Shown: piece by piece, positions 43,975-52,039 of the stretch | Layout: the number at the start of each line of letters is the position of its first letter | Numbering within the stretch: the stretch's first letter is position 1 | From: PHAA01 sp963665865 | GTDB taxonomy: Bacteria; Bacillota; Syntrophomonadia; Syntrophomonadales; Syntrophomonadaceae | Length of the DNA: 64,000 bases | Reading direction: 5' to 3' | Assembly: GCA_963665865.2 (NCBI GenBank) | Contig: CAXXWF010000001.1 | Span: 2,294,001-2,358,000, forward strand | The notes under the pieces: generated by a model | What the model saw: only the letters and a program-made list of their open reading frames with translations | Told to the model about the DNA's origin: nothing | Databases searched by the model: none | Program-made: the position numbers and the translations under genes

Positions 43975-44472
43975 TTATGATGCCTCCATATGACTGGCCA
44001 AATCTTCGTCTCCCAATAAGATCTTACAATCTAAGATTAACTTAACTGTATTGCCCACCTTACCAATACCCTTGATGTAATGGTTGCTGAAACCAGACCT
44101 AGCATCGGGCGGAGGCACAATATTTTCATCCGCAATCGATAGGACTTCGGATACATTGTCAACGATTAATCCTACGGACAATTCATCAATATCGATTACG
44201 GCAATACAAGTTCTATCACCATAGGGTTTGGGTTCCTTTTTGAAACGAATATTGACATCCATCACTGGAATTATCTTACCGCGTATATTGATAATTCCCC
44301 TGATATAATCCGGTACCTCCGGCACTTCGGTAATGGCCTGAATTCCACCAAGGATTTCGGTAACAAATTTAATCTCAATGGCATATTCTTCGCGACCAAT
44401 AATAAATGTTAGAAATTTCCCCTTCTGCGTATCCTCGGTTAGTTCCAGTATCTGCTCCATAGCTTCTGACAT
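43975..44472 (-). CDS. cheW: Chemotaxis coupling protein CheW (copy 1)
   Basis: Scaffold linking receptor and CheA, 165 residues, one CheW domain: KFLTFIIGREEYAIEIKFVT, VPDYIRGIINIRGKIIPVMD, and VGLIVDNVSEVLSIADENI. AAAGGAG precedes the ATG. Differs from copy 2 at 51485-51982 by one residue near the C-terminus (Met versus Thr in ASHxEAS), with the DNA identical over almost the whole gene. Confidence 0.96.
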   Translation of the reverse strand: MSEAMEQILELTEDTQKGKFLTFIIGREEYAIEIKFVTEILGGIQAITEVPEVPDYIRGIINIRGKIIPVMDVNIRFKKEPKPYGDRTCIAVIDIDELSVGLIVDNVSEVLSIADENIVPPPDARSGFSNHYIKGIGKVGNTVKLILDCKILLGDEDLASHMEAS

Positions 44473-44529
44473 TTCCTCAACTCCTTTCTATGTAATAAAA
44501 ATGAATGAATCGTAATTGACAATTTATGC

Positions 44530-46596
44530 CTAGCACCTAATACTTACAAGGCCTGCTATATCAAGAATCAGGCTGGATGTGCCGTTACCCAGAAGCGTAC
44601 AGCCGCCAATTCCTTTGATCCTTTTAAGGTACTTGGGCAGAGCTTTTACTACCACCTGTTGTTCTCCGATTAATTCATCGGCAAAAAGACATACACTGCG
44701 GTTATCAGTTTCGGCGATCATAATGATGCCATTATGGATCTCATTTACGGCAGTTTGAATTTTGTACATTTCATGCAGTCGCAGGATAGGTAAGCATTCT
44801 CCCCGGACCATAATCATTTCTTGTCCATCAGGATCCGTGAAGGCTTCGCTCTCCTTGGCTTTGAAAGATTCCCTAATTGAGGTAATGGGAACGGTATAGA
44901 TGGAACTCCCCACCCTTATCCCCATCCCGTCAATGATGGCCAGGGTCAAGGGGATCTTCAGTGAGACCGTCGTCCCCATATTCATCTTGCTGTCGATATA
45001 GACAGAACCACCAATATCTTCAATGTTTTGGGCAACTACATCCATACCCACACCCCGACCAGAAAACTCTGTTACTTCGGTATTGGTTGAAAAACCTGGC
45101 AGCAAAATAAATGCATATATTTCCTGGTCACTTAATTCACTCTCTGGCTTGTTAACTAGTCCGTGCTCAAGCGCCCGGCTTAGAATTTTCTCCTTATCCA
45201 GACCACCGCCATCATCCTTTATCGTAATCCATACGTCTCCCCCTTCACTTTTGGCCTCCAGCTTAATGATACCGGTGGCCGGTTTTTGCCTAGCTATCCT
45301 CTCCGGTGTTTCTTCAATACCATGATCGATGGCATTTCTTATCAAGTGCATCAGTGGATCTGATAAATGTTCAATAATATTTTTATCAACTTCGGTTTCC
45401 TCACCGTGTATCATAAGGTCAACCGGTTTGCCCAGCTTTTTGCTCATGTCCCTTACAATGCGGTTCATCTTTTGAAAGGTGCCGGCCAATGGAACCATAC
45501 GAATAGACATTACAATATCCTGAAGCTCATTAATTACCTTGCGATGTTGACGGGCCGCTTTGTTAAAATTTTCTTTGTCATGAATCATCAACAGATCCGG
45601 ATTGCTGGTAACCATCGTTTCCGAGATTACCAATTCACCTACCAGGTCCAGCAATTGATCGAGTTTACTTAATTGCACACTAATCAGGCTTTGTTTAACC
45701 GGGGCGGCAGCCCCATTATCTACTTCCCTCTCTGACTTGATCTCTTTGTTATTAAGCACCTCGGGCCCTGACTGGCTTGACAGATCCTCTGCTTGAACTT
45801 TCGTATTCTCCACCTCTGGCACTATTTCCATCAGCTCAAAGCTTTCTACGAAAGCCAGGGTGCAGAAGAAATTTTCCATTGCCTCGCGGCTGCTCTCAGC
45901 AGCAAAAACCACTTCAAAACCTTTCTCTCGGATAACCGCAATGCACTCATTGTCCTCAATATCGGCCGGATAATGCTCAATCAATTCTCCCATTTCGCCT
46001 AATTTATGAATCACGTTAAACGCGCGTATATTTTCCATTTCGCAGTCGTCTTCAAAGATAATCAATGCCTTGAAGAGGTTTCCCCCTATCCTATCGAACG
46101 CATCGGAGCTGGGGACTACGTCCATATCCCAGTTCAGATCTATGGCCGCAGCTGCTTCAGAATGATGATCACCGGGCAAGGAGGCAGTGTTATTTTCTTT
46201 TAGAGAAATTAGATAAACATTAATGTCTAGCAGCAAGGCAGCAGAGTTGCCGTCTGCACTCTGTTCGGCCTCAATCTTGGCAATTTCTCCTTTAATGAAA
46301 TCAATGCCCCTGAGGATCAAATCACAAACTTTTGAATAATCCACTACCACTGAATGCGACGTTCGCAGAAAATCGAACATGTCCTCCATGGCATGAGCAA
46401 CGCCAGAAATGCTATCGAAAAACATCATAGACGCTGATCCTTTGATGGTATGCATTATTCGGAAGATTTCATTAATCTCGGTCGCTTCAAAGAAATCGCT
46501 TTTTTCACTGTTTAGAACCAGCTGTTCGAGCTGATCTGATAACTGTAAGGTCTCAAAAATGAACATCTCCAGCATTGGATCTTTGCCATTATCCAT
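44530..46596 (-). CDS. cheA: Chemotaxis histidine kinase CheA (copy 1)
   Basis: Histidine kinase of chemotaxis, about 688 residues. Domains: Hpt/P1 with the phosphorylated His in IMHTIKGSASMM (about residue 49), a P2-like CheY-binding region at about 175-270 (FEDDCEMENIRAFNVIHKLG), dimerisation helix (LDQLLDLVGELVISETMV), ATPase with HLIRNAIDHGIE, and C-terminal CheW-like P5. I use the ATG at 46596; TTG at 46602 is better spaced from GGAGGA (about 7 bases) and equally possible. From either start the protein is identical to copy 2. Confidence 0.96.
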   Translation of the reverse strand: MDNGKDPMLEMFIFETLQLSDQLEQLVLNSEKSDFFEATEINEIFRIMHTIKGSASMMFFDSISGVAHAMEDMFDFLRTSHSVVVDYSKVCDLILRGIDFIKGEIAKIEAEQSADGNSAALLLDINVYLISLKENNTASLPGDHHSEAAAAIDLNWDMDVVPSSDAFDRIGGNLFKALIIFEDDCEMENIRAFNVIHKLGEMGELIEHYPADIEDNECIAVIREKGFEVVFAAESSREAMENFFCTLAFVESFELMEIVPEVENTKVQAEDLSSQSGPEVLNNKEIKSEREVDNGAAAPVKQSLISVQLSKLDQLLDLVGELVISETMVTSNPDLLMIHDKENFNKAARQHRKVINELQDIVMSIRMVPLAGTFQKMNRIVRDMSKKLGKPVDLMIHGEETEVDKNIIEHLSDPLMHLIRNAIDHGIEETPERIARQKPATGIIKLEAKSEGGDVWITIKDDGGGLDKEKILSRALEHGLVNKPESELSDQEIYAFILLPGFSTNTEVTEFSGRGVGMDVVAQNIEDIGGSVYIDSKMNMGTTVSLKIPLTLAIIDGMGIRVGSSIYTVPITSIRESFKAKESEAFTDPDGQEMIMVRGECLPILRLHEMYKIQTAVNEIHNGIIMIAETDNRSVCLFADELIGEQQVVVKALPKYLKRIKGIGGCTLLGNGTSSLILDIAGLVSIRC

Positions 46597-46668
46597 AACC
46601 AAACTAAATCCTCCCTTAAATACCACAAATCGTATAGAAATCTAATTTCTTAATTATTAGGTTGTTAC

Positions 46669-46702
46669 TTATATATCGGAAAGATAGTTGGAAATTATAT
46701 TA
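46669..46702 (-). promoter_or_regulatory. Conserved promoter block upstream of cheA copy 1
   Basis: A 34-base block is retained unchanged upstream of both cheA copies although the flanking DNA differs. It contains, on the minus strand, TATA-15 bases-TCCGATAT, a match to the sigma-28 consensus TAAA-N15-GCCGATAA with three of four and six of eight bases. The conservation between diverged flanks argues it is functional. Confidence 0.6.
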
Positions 46703-46821
46703 TTTTTTTGGGAATTCGTTGTTATATGTTGAATTTTTTTATGAGGTGAAAAAACCGGAAATGAAATGATGGGCTAGATCAAACCCAGCGAATGGTTTAA
46801 GCAAGATATAACGCCTAAAGA

Positions 46822-46860
46822 GTTTTTTAAAAAGAAGATGGCGGGCTGGGCCCGCCATCT
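46822..46860 (-). terminator. Terminator after the membrane poly-HAMP receptor gene
   Basis: Minus strand AGATGGCGGGC pairs with GCCCGCCATCT, followed by a T-rich run (TCTTTTTAAAA). It separates the two cheA modules. The arms match those of the stem after the other receptor gene. Confidence 0.85.
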
Positions 46861-46871
46861 TCTAGCATATC

Positions 46872-49800
46872 CTAATATTTCCCGTAATCAGCATCATCCA
46901 GAGCAATTCTGGCCCGACCTGAGGTTGCGGCTGCTTCCCTCAAACCTTGACTGGGGCTTGGGGATTGAGGCTTGTTTCGATTTAGTGAGGTGACTTTGGA
47001 ATCGTACCCTCGGGAATTGGAACGACTTCCTTTAAGTTGGAACATTGTGACCCGCTCTTTCAATAATCCAGCCTGTCCCGATAGTTCCTCACTGGCTGCC
47101 GCACTCTGCTGAGCGGTAGACGAAGTGATTTGGACCACCTGAGATACCTGCCCGATACCCTGATCTACTTGAGCGATTCCCGTAGCTTGCTCGTTGGAGG
47201 CTATAGCGATATCACCTACCAGTTCGGCCGCCTGACTTACCCCATTTACAATTTTATTCAGGGCTAGCGCGGTATCATTTGCTATCTTGGTACCGGCTTG
47301 GACTTTACGAATAGACCCTTCGATTAAATCGGTAGTTTCCTTGGCAGCACTGGCACTTCGAGCGGCCAGGTTTCTAACTTCTTCGGCTACTACGGCAAAT
47401 CCCTTACCATGCTGTCCAGCTCGGGCCGCTTCAACTGCTGCATTTAGGGCTAGTATGTTGGTCTGGAACGCTATTTCATCGATTACTTTAATAATCTTGG
47501 AAATATTAGCCGAAGAATCGTTAATTCCTTCCATGGCGTCCAGCATTTCCTTCATCTGCTCATTACCCTGCGCAGCATTGTCCCTGGCATTTAAGGCCAG
47601 TTCATTGGCCTGGTTGGCATTAGTCGCATTATGTTTGGTCTGGGCTGCTATCTCGGTAATGGCTGCCGTCAATTGCTCGATGGCACTCGCCTGTTCGCTG
47701 GCACCCTGAGCCAGGGCCTGGCTGGAATCAGACACCTGTTGGGAACCGGCGGCAACTTCTTCAGCGGCATGATTGATATCGCCCATGACATCGTTAAGTG
47801 ATTCTATAATGTGCTTTGTGGCAGAAGATATATTCGCATAATCTCCCAGATAATCTCTGTCTTGACTTATATCTAGATTGCCATTAGCTATCTGGCCAAG
47901 CGTTCCAGACACCTCACTGATTACGCCTGCTATCGCATCAATTGTTGAATTCAGCTCATCTTTGAGTTTGGCATTATCACCTCGATAATTTCCGGTCATT
48001 TTTATGGTCAATGATCCCTTTGCCATTTCGTTTACAACCAGGATTGCTTCATTTACCGGTGCAATGAGCGCATCCATGGTAGCATTCAATCCGGACAGTA
48101 TCTTATGATATACTCCTTTGCCCCGGTCAGCGTTGGCTCTCTGATCAAGTTTTCCTTCAACGCCAGCATTGATCGCAACGCCTACTTCCTCGACCAGTAT
48201 ACCTATTGACTCTATACAAGTATTCAGGTTGTTCTTGATCTCATTGAAGTCTCCGTTGTAACTATCCGTTATCTTCGGAGGAGTATTCCCCTGGGCTATC
48301 CGCTCTATATACTCGGCGGCCATATTGAGCGGCCCGATTACTGCATCCAGGGTATTGTTGATTCCCTCTGCCACATTCCGGTATTCTCCCTGATGCTGAG
48401 TTATATCAATTCGGGCATCTAACCTTCCGCCTACGGTCGCCTCAGCCATCATCCCTGCATCCCTAACTAACCTGTCTATATTCTCCATGCACATTACGAA
48501 CGATGGTACTAGCTTATCCTCTTCGCATCGTCTGCCTACTTGCTTAAATCTCACAAGATCTTCGGCAAAATCACCATTAGCTATATGAATGGTTACTGCC
48601 ACAGCTGCGAGCAATCTTTCTCTAACCACATTTACATCCGCAGCAGTTTCAGCAAAGATGCCCTGATATTGTCCTTCGACTTTATTTGTATAGTCATTAA
48701 TTGCCATTCGCTTAAGCACGTTACTGCTTTCTACCAGACCACCCAGTCCATCAATACAAGCATTTATGCTGTTCTTTATTTTGTTATAATCACCCTTGGC
48801 TTCACGATTAATTTTCTCTGGTATTTCTCCGTCACCTATTTTTACCAAGCTATCAATAGATATATTTAATACCCTTATTAATTCATCCATGGTATGATTG
48901 ACTCCATCAATAACCCTGCGATAATCTCCCCTGTGTTGAGTAGCATCAGCCCTGACATCTAATTTTCCTGCGACCGCTGCATCGGCCAACATCCCGGCAT
49001 CGCTAACCAGCCTCCCTATATTTTCCATCGTCAATATACTAGACGGTATTAGCGTGTCTGCTTCGGATTGTTTACCGATTTTTTTAAGGGTTTCAAGTAA
49101 CCTCAGATCCCCATTTCCAATTTCGCCAAATACTTTCACTACTAGCTGTAATGAATTTAAAACACGGTTTACCCCCTCAGCAGTCTCGGCAAAGATGCCC
49201 TGATATTGCCCTTCTACTTTGCTGGTATAATCATTCATGGCCAGTTTCTGCAGGACTGCACTGCTTTCTACCAAGCCGCCCAGTCCATCAAGACAGTTAT
49301 TAATGTTATTCTTAATTTCATTGAAGTCTCCATTATAGTTGTCGGTGATCTTGGGAGGGATGTTACCCTTACCGATCCGCTCTATATATTCGGCGGTCAT
49401 ATTGAGCGGCCCTACTACTGCATCCAGGGTAGCATTTATGCCTGTCACCAGTTGACTCCAGCTGCCTTGCATCTGCGGTATTCCGACAAACATAATACCA
49501 ATAACCTGCCTATTTTGGTCAAACAAGGGGTTATAAGCGGTTAAGTAAGGTTTATTAAGTATAGTTGCCGGGCCTGTATAATTCTTTCCCTGATATATGC
49601 TGGGATAGGCAAGAGAGCTTCTGCCCAACATGGTTCCTACTGCTCTCTCCCCCTTATCATTTATGATATTGGTAGCTATTCTTACAAAATCATCGCCACT
49701 TTTTGCAAATATGGTAGCTACACCTCCAGCGTCTGCAGTTAATGCGTCTACCATCTGCATATCCCCAGTAACTTCTTTGCCATTCTTGTCCATTAGCACA

Positions 49801-51236
49801 CCATTTTGGTAGGCTATATTTCCATAATACTTACCTAAATAGGTATCAGCCATTGACATATTACGATCTAGATTATTGTATAATTGGGCGTCATCACAAC
49901 GGACATCGAGCTTCCCTTCACATGCAGCTTGGGTCAAACGGCTGGTTTCTTCAAGTAGTGAGTGTATGATATTAACACAATTGTTCATATTGCTTTTAAT
50001 AATATTGAATTCGCCCTTATATTCTTCGGTTACTATATGCAGATCCTCTCCCCTTGCCACTCTGTCCATGAACTCATTGACTACTTGGACCGGCCCGATT
50101 ACCGCATCCATGGTATTATTGATTCCCTCTGCCACTATCCGGTATTCGCCCTGATGCTGAGTGGCATCAATCCTGACATTCAACCTACCATCTATGGCAG
50201 CATCTGCCATCATCCTGGCATCGCTAACCAATCTGTTTATATTCTCCATGCTCATTATAAATGATGGTACTAGCCTGTCCTCTTCACTGCGCTTGCCTAC
50301 TTCTTTAAATTTTTTAAGATCTTCTGCAAAGTCACCGGCAGCTATATGAATGTTTGTTTCCACAGCTGAAATCAATCTCTCTCTAACCGCATTTACTTCC
50401 TGAGCGGTCTCAGCAAATATTCCCTGGTAGTGCCCTTCCACTTTACCGGTATAGTCGTTCACAGCCAGTTTCTCAAGAACATTAATGCTTTCCGACAGCG
50501 GTTCCATTATCGCATCTAAGGTAGCGTTAACTCCTTGAACAATAATTTTAAAGTCTCCGTTGTGTTTGCTGACATCAGCCCGGGTGTCCATTTTCCCTTC
50601 CACGGCTGCCTCTACCAGGAGATTGGTATCGCTTACCAATGCGTTGACTGCATCAATGCAGTCATTGATATTATTCTTGATTTCGTTAAAGTCGCCATTG
50701 TAGCTGTCTGTAATCTTGTCAGGGATATCTCCCTTACTGATCTGTTCCACATACTCAGCGGCTACATTAAGTGGGCCGATTACTGCATCCAGGGTATTAT
50801 TGATTCCAGTGATAACGTTACGGTATTCGCCTTTATGCCTAGCGGCGTCGGCTCTGGTATCCAGCTTTCCTTCTACTGCTGCTTGAACTAACATTGTGGA
50901 ATCAGTCACCAAAGCATTTATGGCTTTAACCATTCCGCCAAAGGAACTAGCTAACTTACCTATCTCATCCTGCGTATAAGAAACCAGGTCAATATTGATA
51001 TTCCCCTGCGCCAACTGATCAGCCGCTTCCACCAATTTGTCTATAGGTTTAGTTATAAGACGCCCAAGACCAAGCGCCAGGCCAATTATGACTACTGCGG
51101 CTATAACACCTATAATTGCCATAAGGTTTGCAGACTGGTAGGCGCTTGAGTGACCCGCAAATCCACCGATTATGCCTACTAAAATGTATCCGCTTAAAAT
51201 TTTAGTACCGATTTTCAAATTACTGAACCATTTCAT
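46872..51236 (-). CDS. Membrane methyl-accepting receptor: about 21 HAMP-like units with an embedded Cache domain
   Basis: 1,454 residues. Two transmembrane segments at about 12-30 and 39-58, with only a few residues between them, so there is no extracytoplasmic sensor. A canonical HAMP follows (ITKPIDKLVEAADQLAQGNI), then a chain of HAMP-like units of types A-D to about residue 1,140, then the MCP signalling domain (DEIAFQTNILALNAAVEAAR). A single-Cache (Cache_3/Cache_2-type) domain lies at about 460-590 inside an A unit (RAVGTMLGRSSLAYPSIYQG, then VIGIMFVGIP). The C-terminal tail ALDDADYGKY resembles the soluble receptor. Confidence 0.9.
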   Translation of the reverse strand: MKWFSNLKIGTKILSGYILVGIIGGFAGHSSAYQSANLMAIIGVIAAVVIIGLALGLGRLITKPIDKLVEAADQLAQGNINIDLVSYTQDEIGKLASSFGGMVKAINALVTDSTMLVQAAVEGKLDTRADAARHKGEYRNVITGINNTLDAVIGPLNVAAEYVEQISKGDIPDKITDSYNGDFNEIKNNINDCIDAVNALVSDTNLLVEAAVEGKMDTRADVSKHNGDFKIIVQGVNATLDAIMEPLSESINVLEKLAVNDYTGKVEGHYQGIFAETAQEVNAVRERLISAVETNIHIAAGDFAEDLKKFKEVGKRSEEDRLVPSFIMSMENINRLVSDARMMADAAIDGRLNVRIDATQHQGEYRIVAEGINNTMDAVIGPVQVVNEFMDRVARGEDLHIVTEEYKGEFNIIKSNMNNCVNIIHSLLEETSRLTQAACEGKLDVRCDDAQLYNNLDRNMSMADTYLGKYYGNIAYQNGVLMDKNGKEVTGDMQMVDALTADAGGVATIFAKSGDDFVRIATNIINDKGERAVGTMLGRSSLAYPSIYQGKNYTGPATILNKPYLTAYNPLFDQNRQVIGIMFVGIPQMQGSWSQLVTGINATLDAVVGPLNMTAEYIERIGKGNIPPKITDNYNGDFNEIKNNINNCLDGLGGLVESSAVLQKLAMNDYTSKVEGQYQGIFAETAEGVNRVLNSLQLVVKVFGEIGNGDLRLLETLKKIGKQSEADTLIPSSILTMENIGRLVSDAGMLADAAVAGKLDVRADATQHRGDYRRVIDGVNHTMDELIRVLNISIDSLVKIGDGEIPEKINREAKGDYNKIKNSINACIDGLGGLVESSNVLKRMAINDYTNKVEGQYQGIFAETAADVNVVRERLLAAVAVTIHIANGDFAEDLVRFKQVGRRCEEDKLVPSFVMCMENIDRLVRDAGMMAEATVGGRLDARIDITQHQGEYRNVAEGINNTLDAVIGPLNMAAEYIERIAQGNTPPKITDSYNGDFNEIKNNLNTCIESIGILVEEVGVAINAGVEGKLDQRANADRGKGVYHKILSGLNATMDALIAPVNEAILVVNEMAKGSLTIKMTGNYRGDNAKLKDELNSTIDAIAGVISEVSGTLGQIANGNLDISQDRDYLGDYANISSATKHIIESLNDVMGDINHAAEEVAAGSQQVSDSSQALAQGASEQASAIEQLTAAITEIAAQTKHNATNANQANELALNARDNAAQGNEQMKEMLDAMEGINDSSANISKIIKVIDEIAFQTNILALNAAVEAARAGQHGKGFAVVAEEVRNLAARSASAAKETTDLIEGSIRKVQAGTKIANDTALALNKIVNGVSQAAELVGDIAIASNEQATGIAQVDQGIGQVSQVVQITSSTAQQSAAASEELSGQAGLLKERVTMFQLKGSRSNSRGYDSKVTSLNRNKPQSPSPSQGLREAAATSGRARIALDDADYGKY
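49473..49857 (-). other. Cache-type sensor domain inserted in the HAMP array
   Basis: Codons about 460-590 of the receptor. The sequence GVATIFAKSGDDFVRIATN, GERAVGTMLGRSSLAYPS, YTGPATILNKPYLTAYNP and VIGIMFVGIP follows the single-Cache_3/Cache_2 pattern known from periplasmic parts of receptors. It interrupts an A-type HAMP unit after EGKLDVRCDDAQ and is followed by the second half of such a unit (QLVTGINATLDAVVGPL). No hydrophobic membrane segments flank it. Confidence 0.8.
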
Positions 51237-51267
51237 TGTTGTTCCCTCCTTGTTGTTTTCATTCTAT

Positions 51268-51471
51268 TCACTTTTTCGAACGTGCTAAAGACTCCATGAT
51301 AACTTTATTACACCCTTGGCTAAGAGGATCACCATGACCAAAATAAATGGTACGGATATCTTTCTTACATATAGATTCCAGGGCTTTTATAAATCTTTGC
51401 TCATAGCTCCTCCCCGGGGAACGAATAACAAAAAATATGTAAAGGCATAGCTTTTCTCCTCTAAATTCCAT
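51268..51471 (-). pseudogene. Deletion scar: CheR-like start fused to the end of a metallo-beta-lactamase gene
   Basis: A 67-codon frame. Its upstream part copies the leader and first codons of the short CheR gene (GAGAAAAGCTATG-CCTTTACATATTTTTT), with one G lost after the ATG. After about 51430 it switches to codons homologous to the end of the metallo-beta-lactamase gene (IRSPG-SYE-RFI-AL, KKDIRTIYFGHG). The rest of both genes and the parA gene are missing in this module. It is translated only as a chance fusion; any function is unlikely. Confidence 0.8.
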
Positions 51472-51484
51472 AAATTAGTTACTA

Positions 51485-51982
51485 TTATGATGCCTCGGTG
51501 TGACTGGCCAGATCTTCGTCTCCCAGTAAGATCTTACAATCTAAGATTAACTTAACTGTATTGCCCACCTTACCAATACCCTTGATGTAATGGTTGCTGA
51601 AACCAGACCTAGCATCGGGCGGAGGCACAATATTTTCATCCGCAATCGATAGGACTTCGGATACATTGTCAACGATTAATCCTACGGACAATTCATCAAT
51701 ATCGATTACGGCAATACAAGTTCTATCACCATAGGGTTTGGGTTCCTTTTTGAAACGAATATTGACATCCATCACTGGAATTATCTTACCGCGTATATTG
51801 ATAATTCCCCTGATATAATCCGGTACCTCCGGCACTTCGGTAATGGCCTGAATTCCACCAAGGATTTCGGTAACAAATTTAATCTCAATGGCATATTCTT
51901 CGCGACCAATAATAAATGTTAGAAATTTCCCCTTCTGCGTATCCTCGGTTAGTTCCAGTATCTGCTCCATAGCTTCTGACAT
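51485..51982 (-). CDS. cheW: Chemotaxis coupling protein CheW (copy 2)
   Basis: 165-residue CheW, identical to copy 1 except ASHTEAS in place of ASHMEAS near the C-terminus. AAAGGAG precedes the ATG. It stands between cheA copy 2 and the deletion scar, so it probably couples the membrane receptor at 46872-51236 to CheA. Confidence 0.96.
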   Translation of the reverse strand: MSEAMEQILELTEDTQKGKFLTFIIGREEYAIEIKFVTEILGGIQAITEVPEVPDYIRGIINIRGKIIPVMDVNIRFKKEPKPYGDRTCIAVIDIDELSVGLIVDNVSEVLSIADENIVPPPDARSGFSNHYIKGIGKVGNTVKLILDCKILLGDEDLASHTEAS

Positions 51983-52039
51983 TTCCTCAACTCCTTTCTA
52001 TGTAATAAAAATGAATGAATCGTAATTGACAATTTATGC

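Larger units (their letters stand above)
43975..46625 (-). repeat. Recent duplication/conversion tract containing cheA-cheW (copy 1; copy 2 at 51485-54135)
   Basis: About 2.6 kb is nearly identical to 51485-54135 at an offset of 7,510 bases. Seen differences include only a few bases near the cheW end (cata versus cggtg), one silent change in cheA (gtcgct versus gttgct near 46490), and scattered bases just past the gene start. Identity falls off sharply at both ends. Confidence 0.92.
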
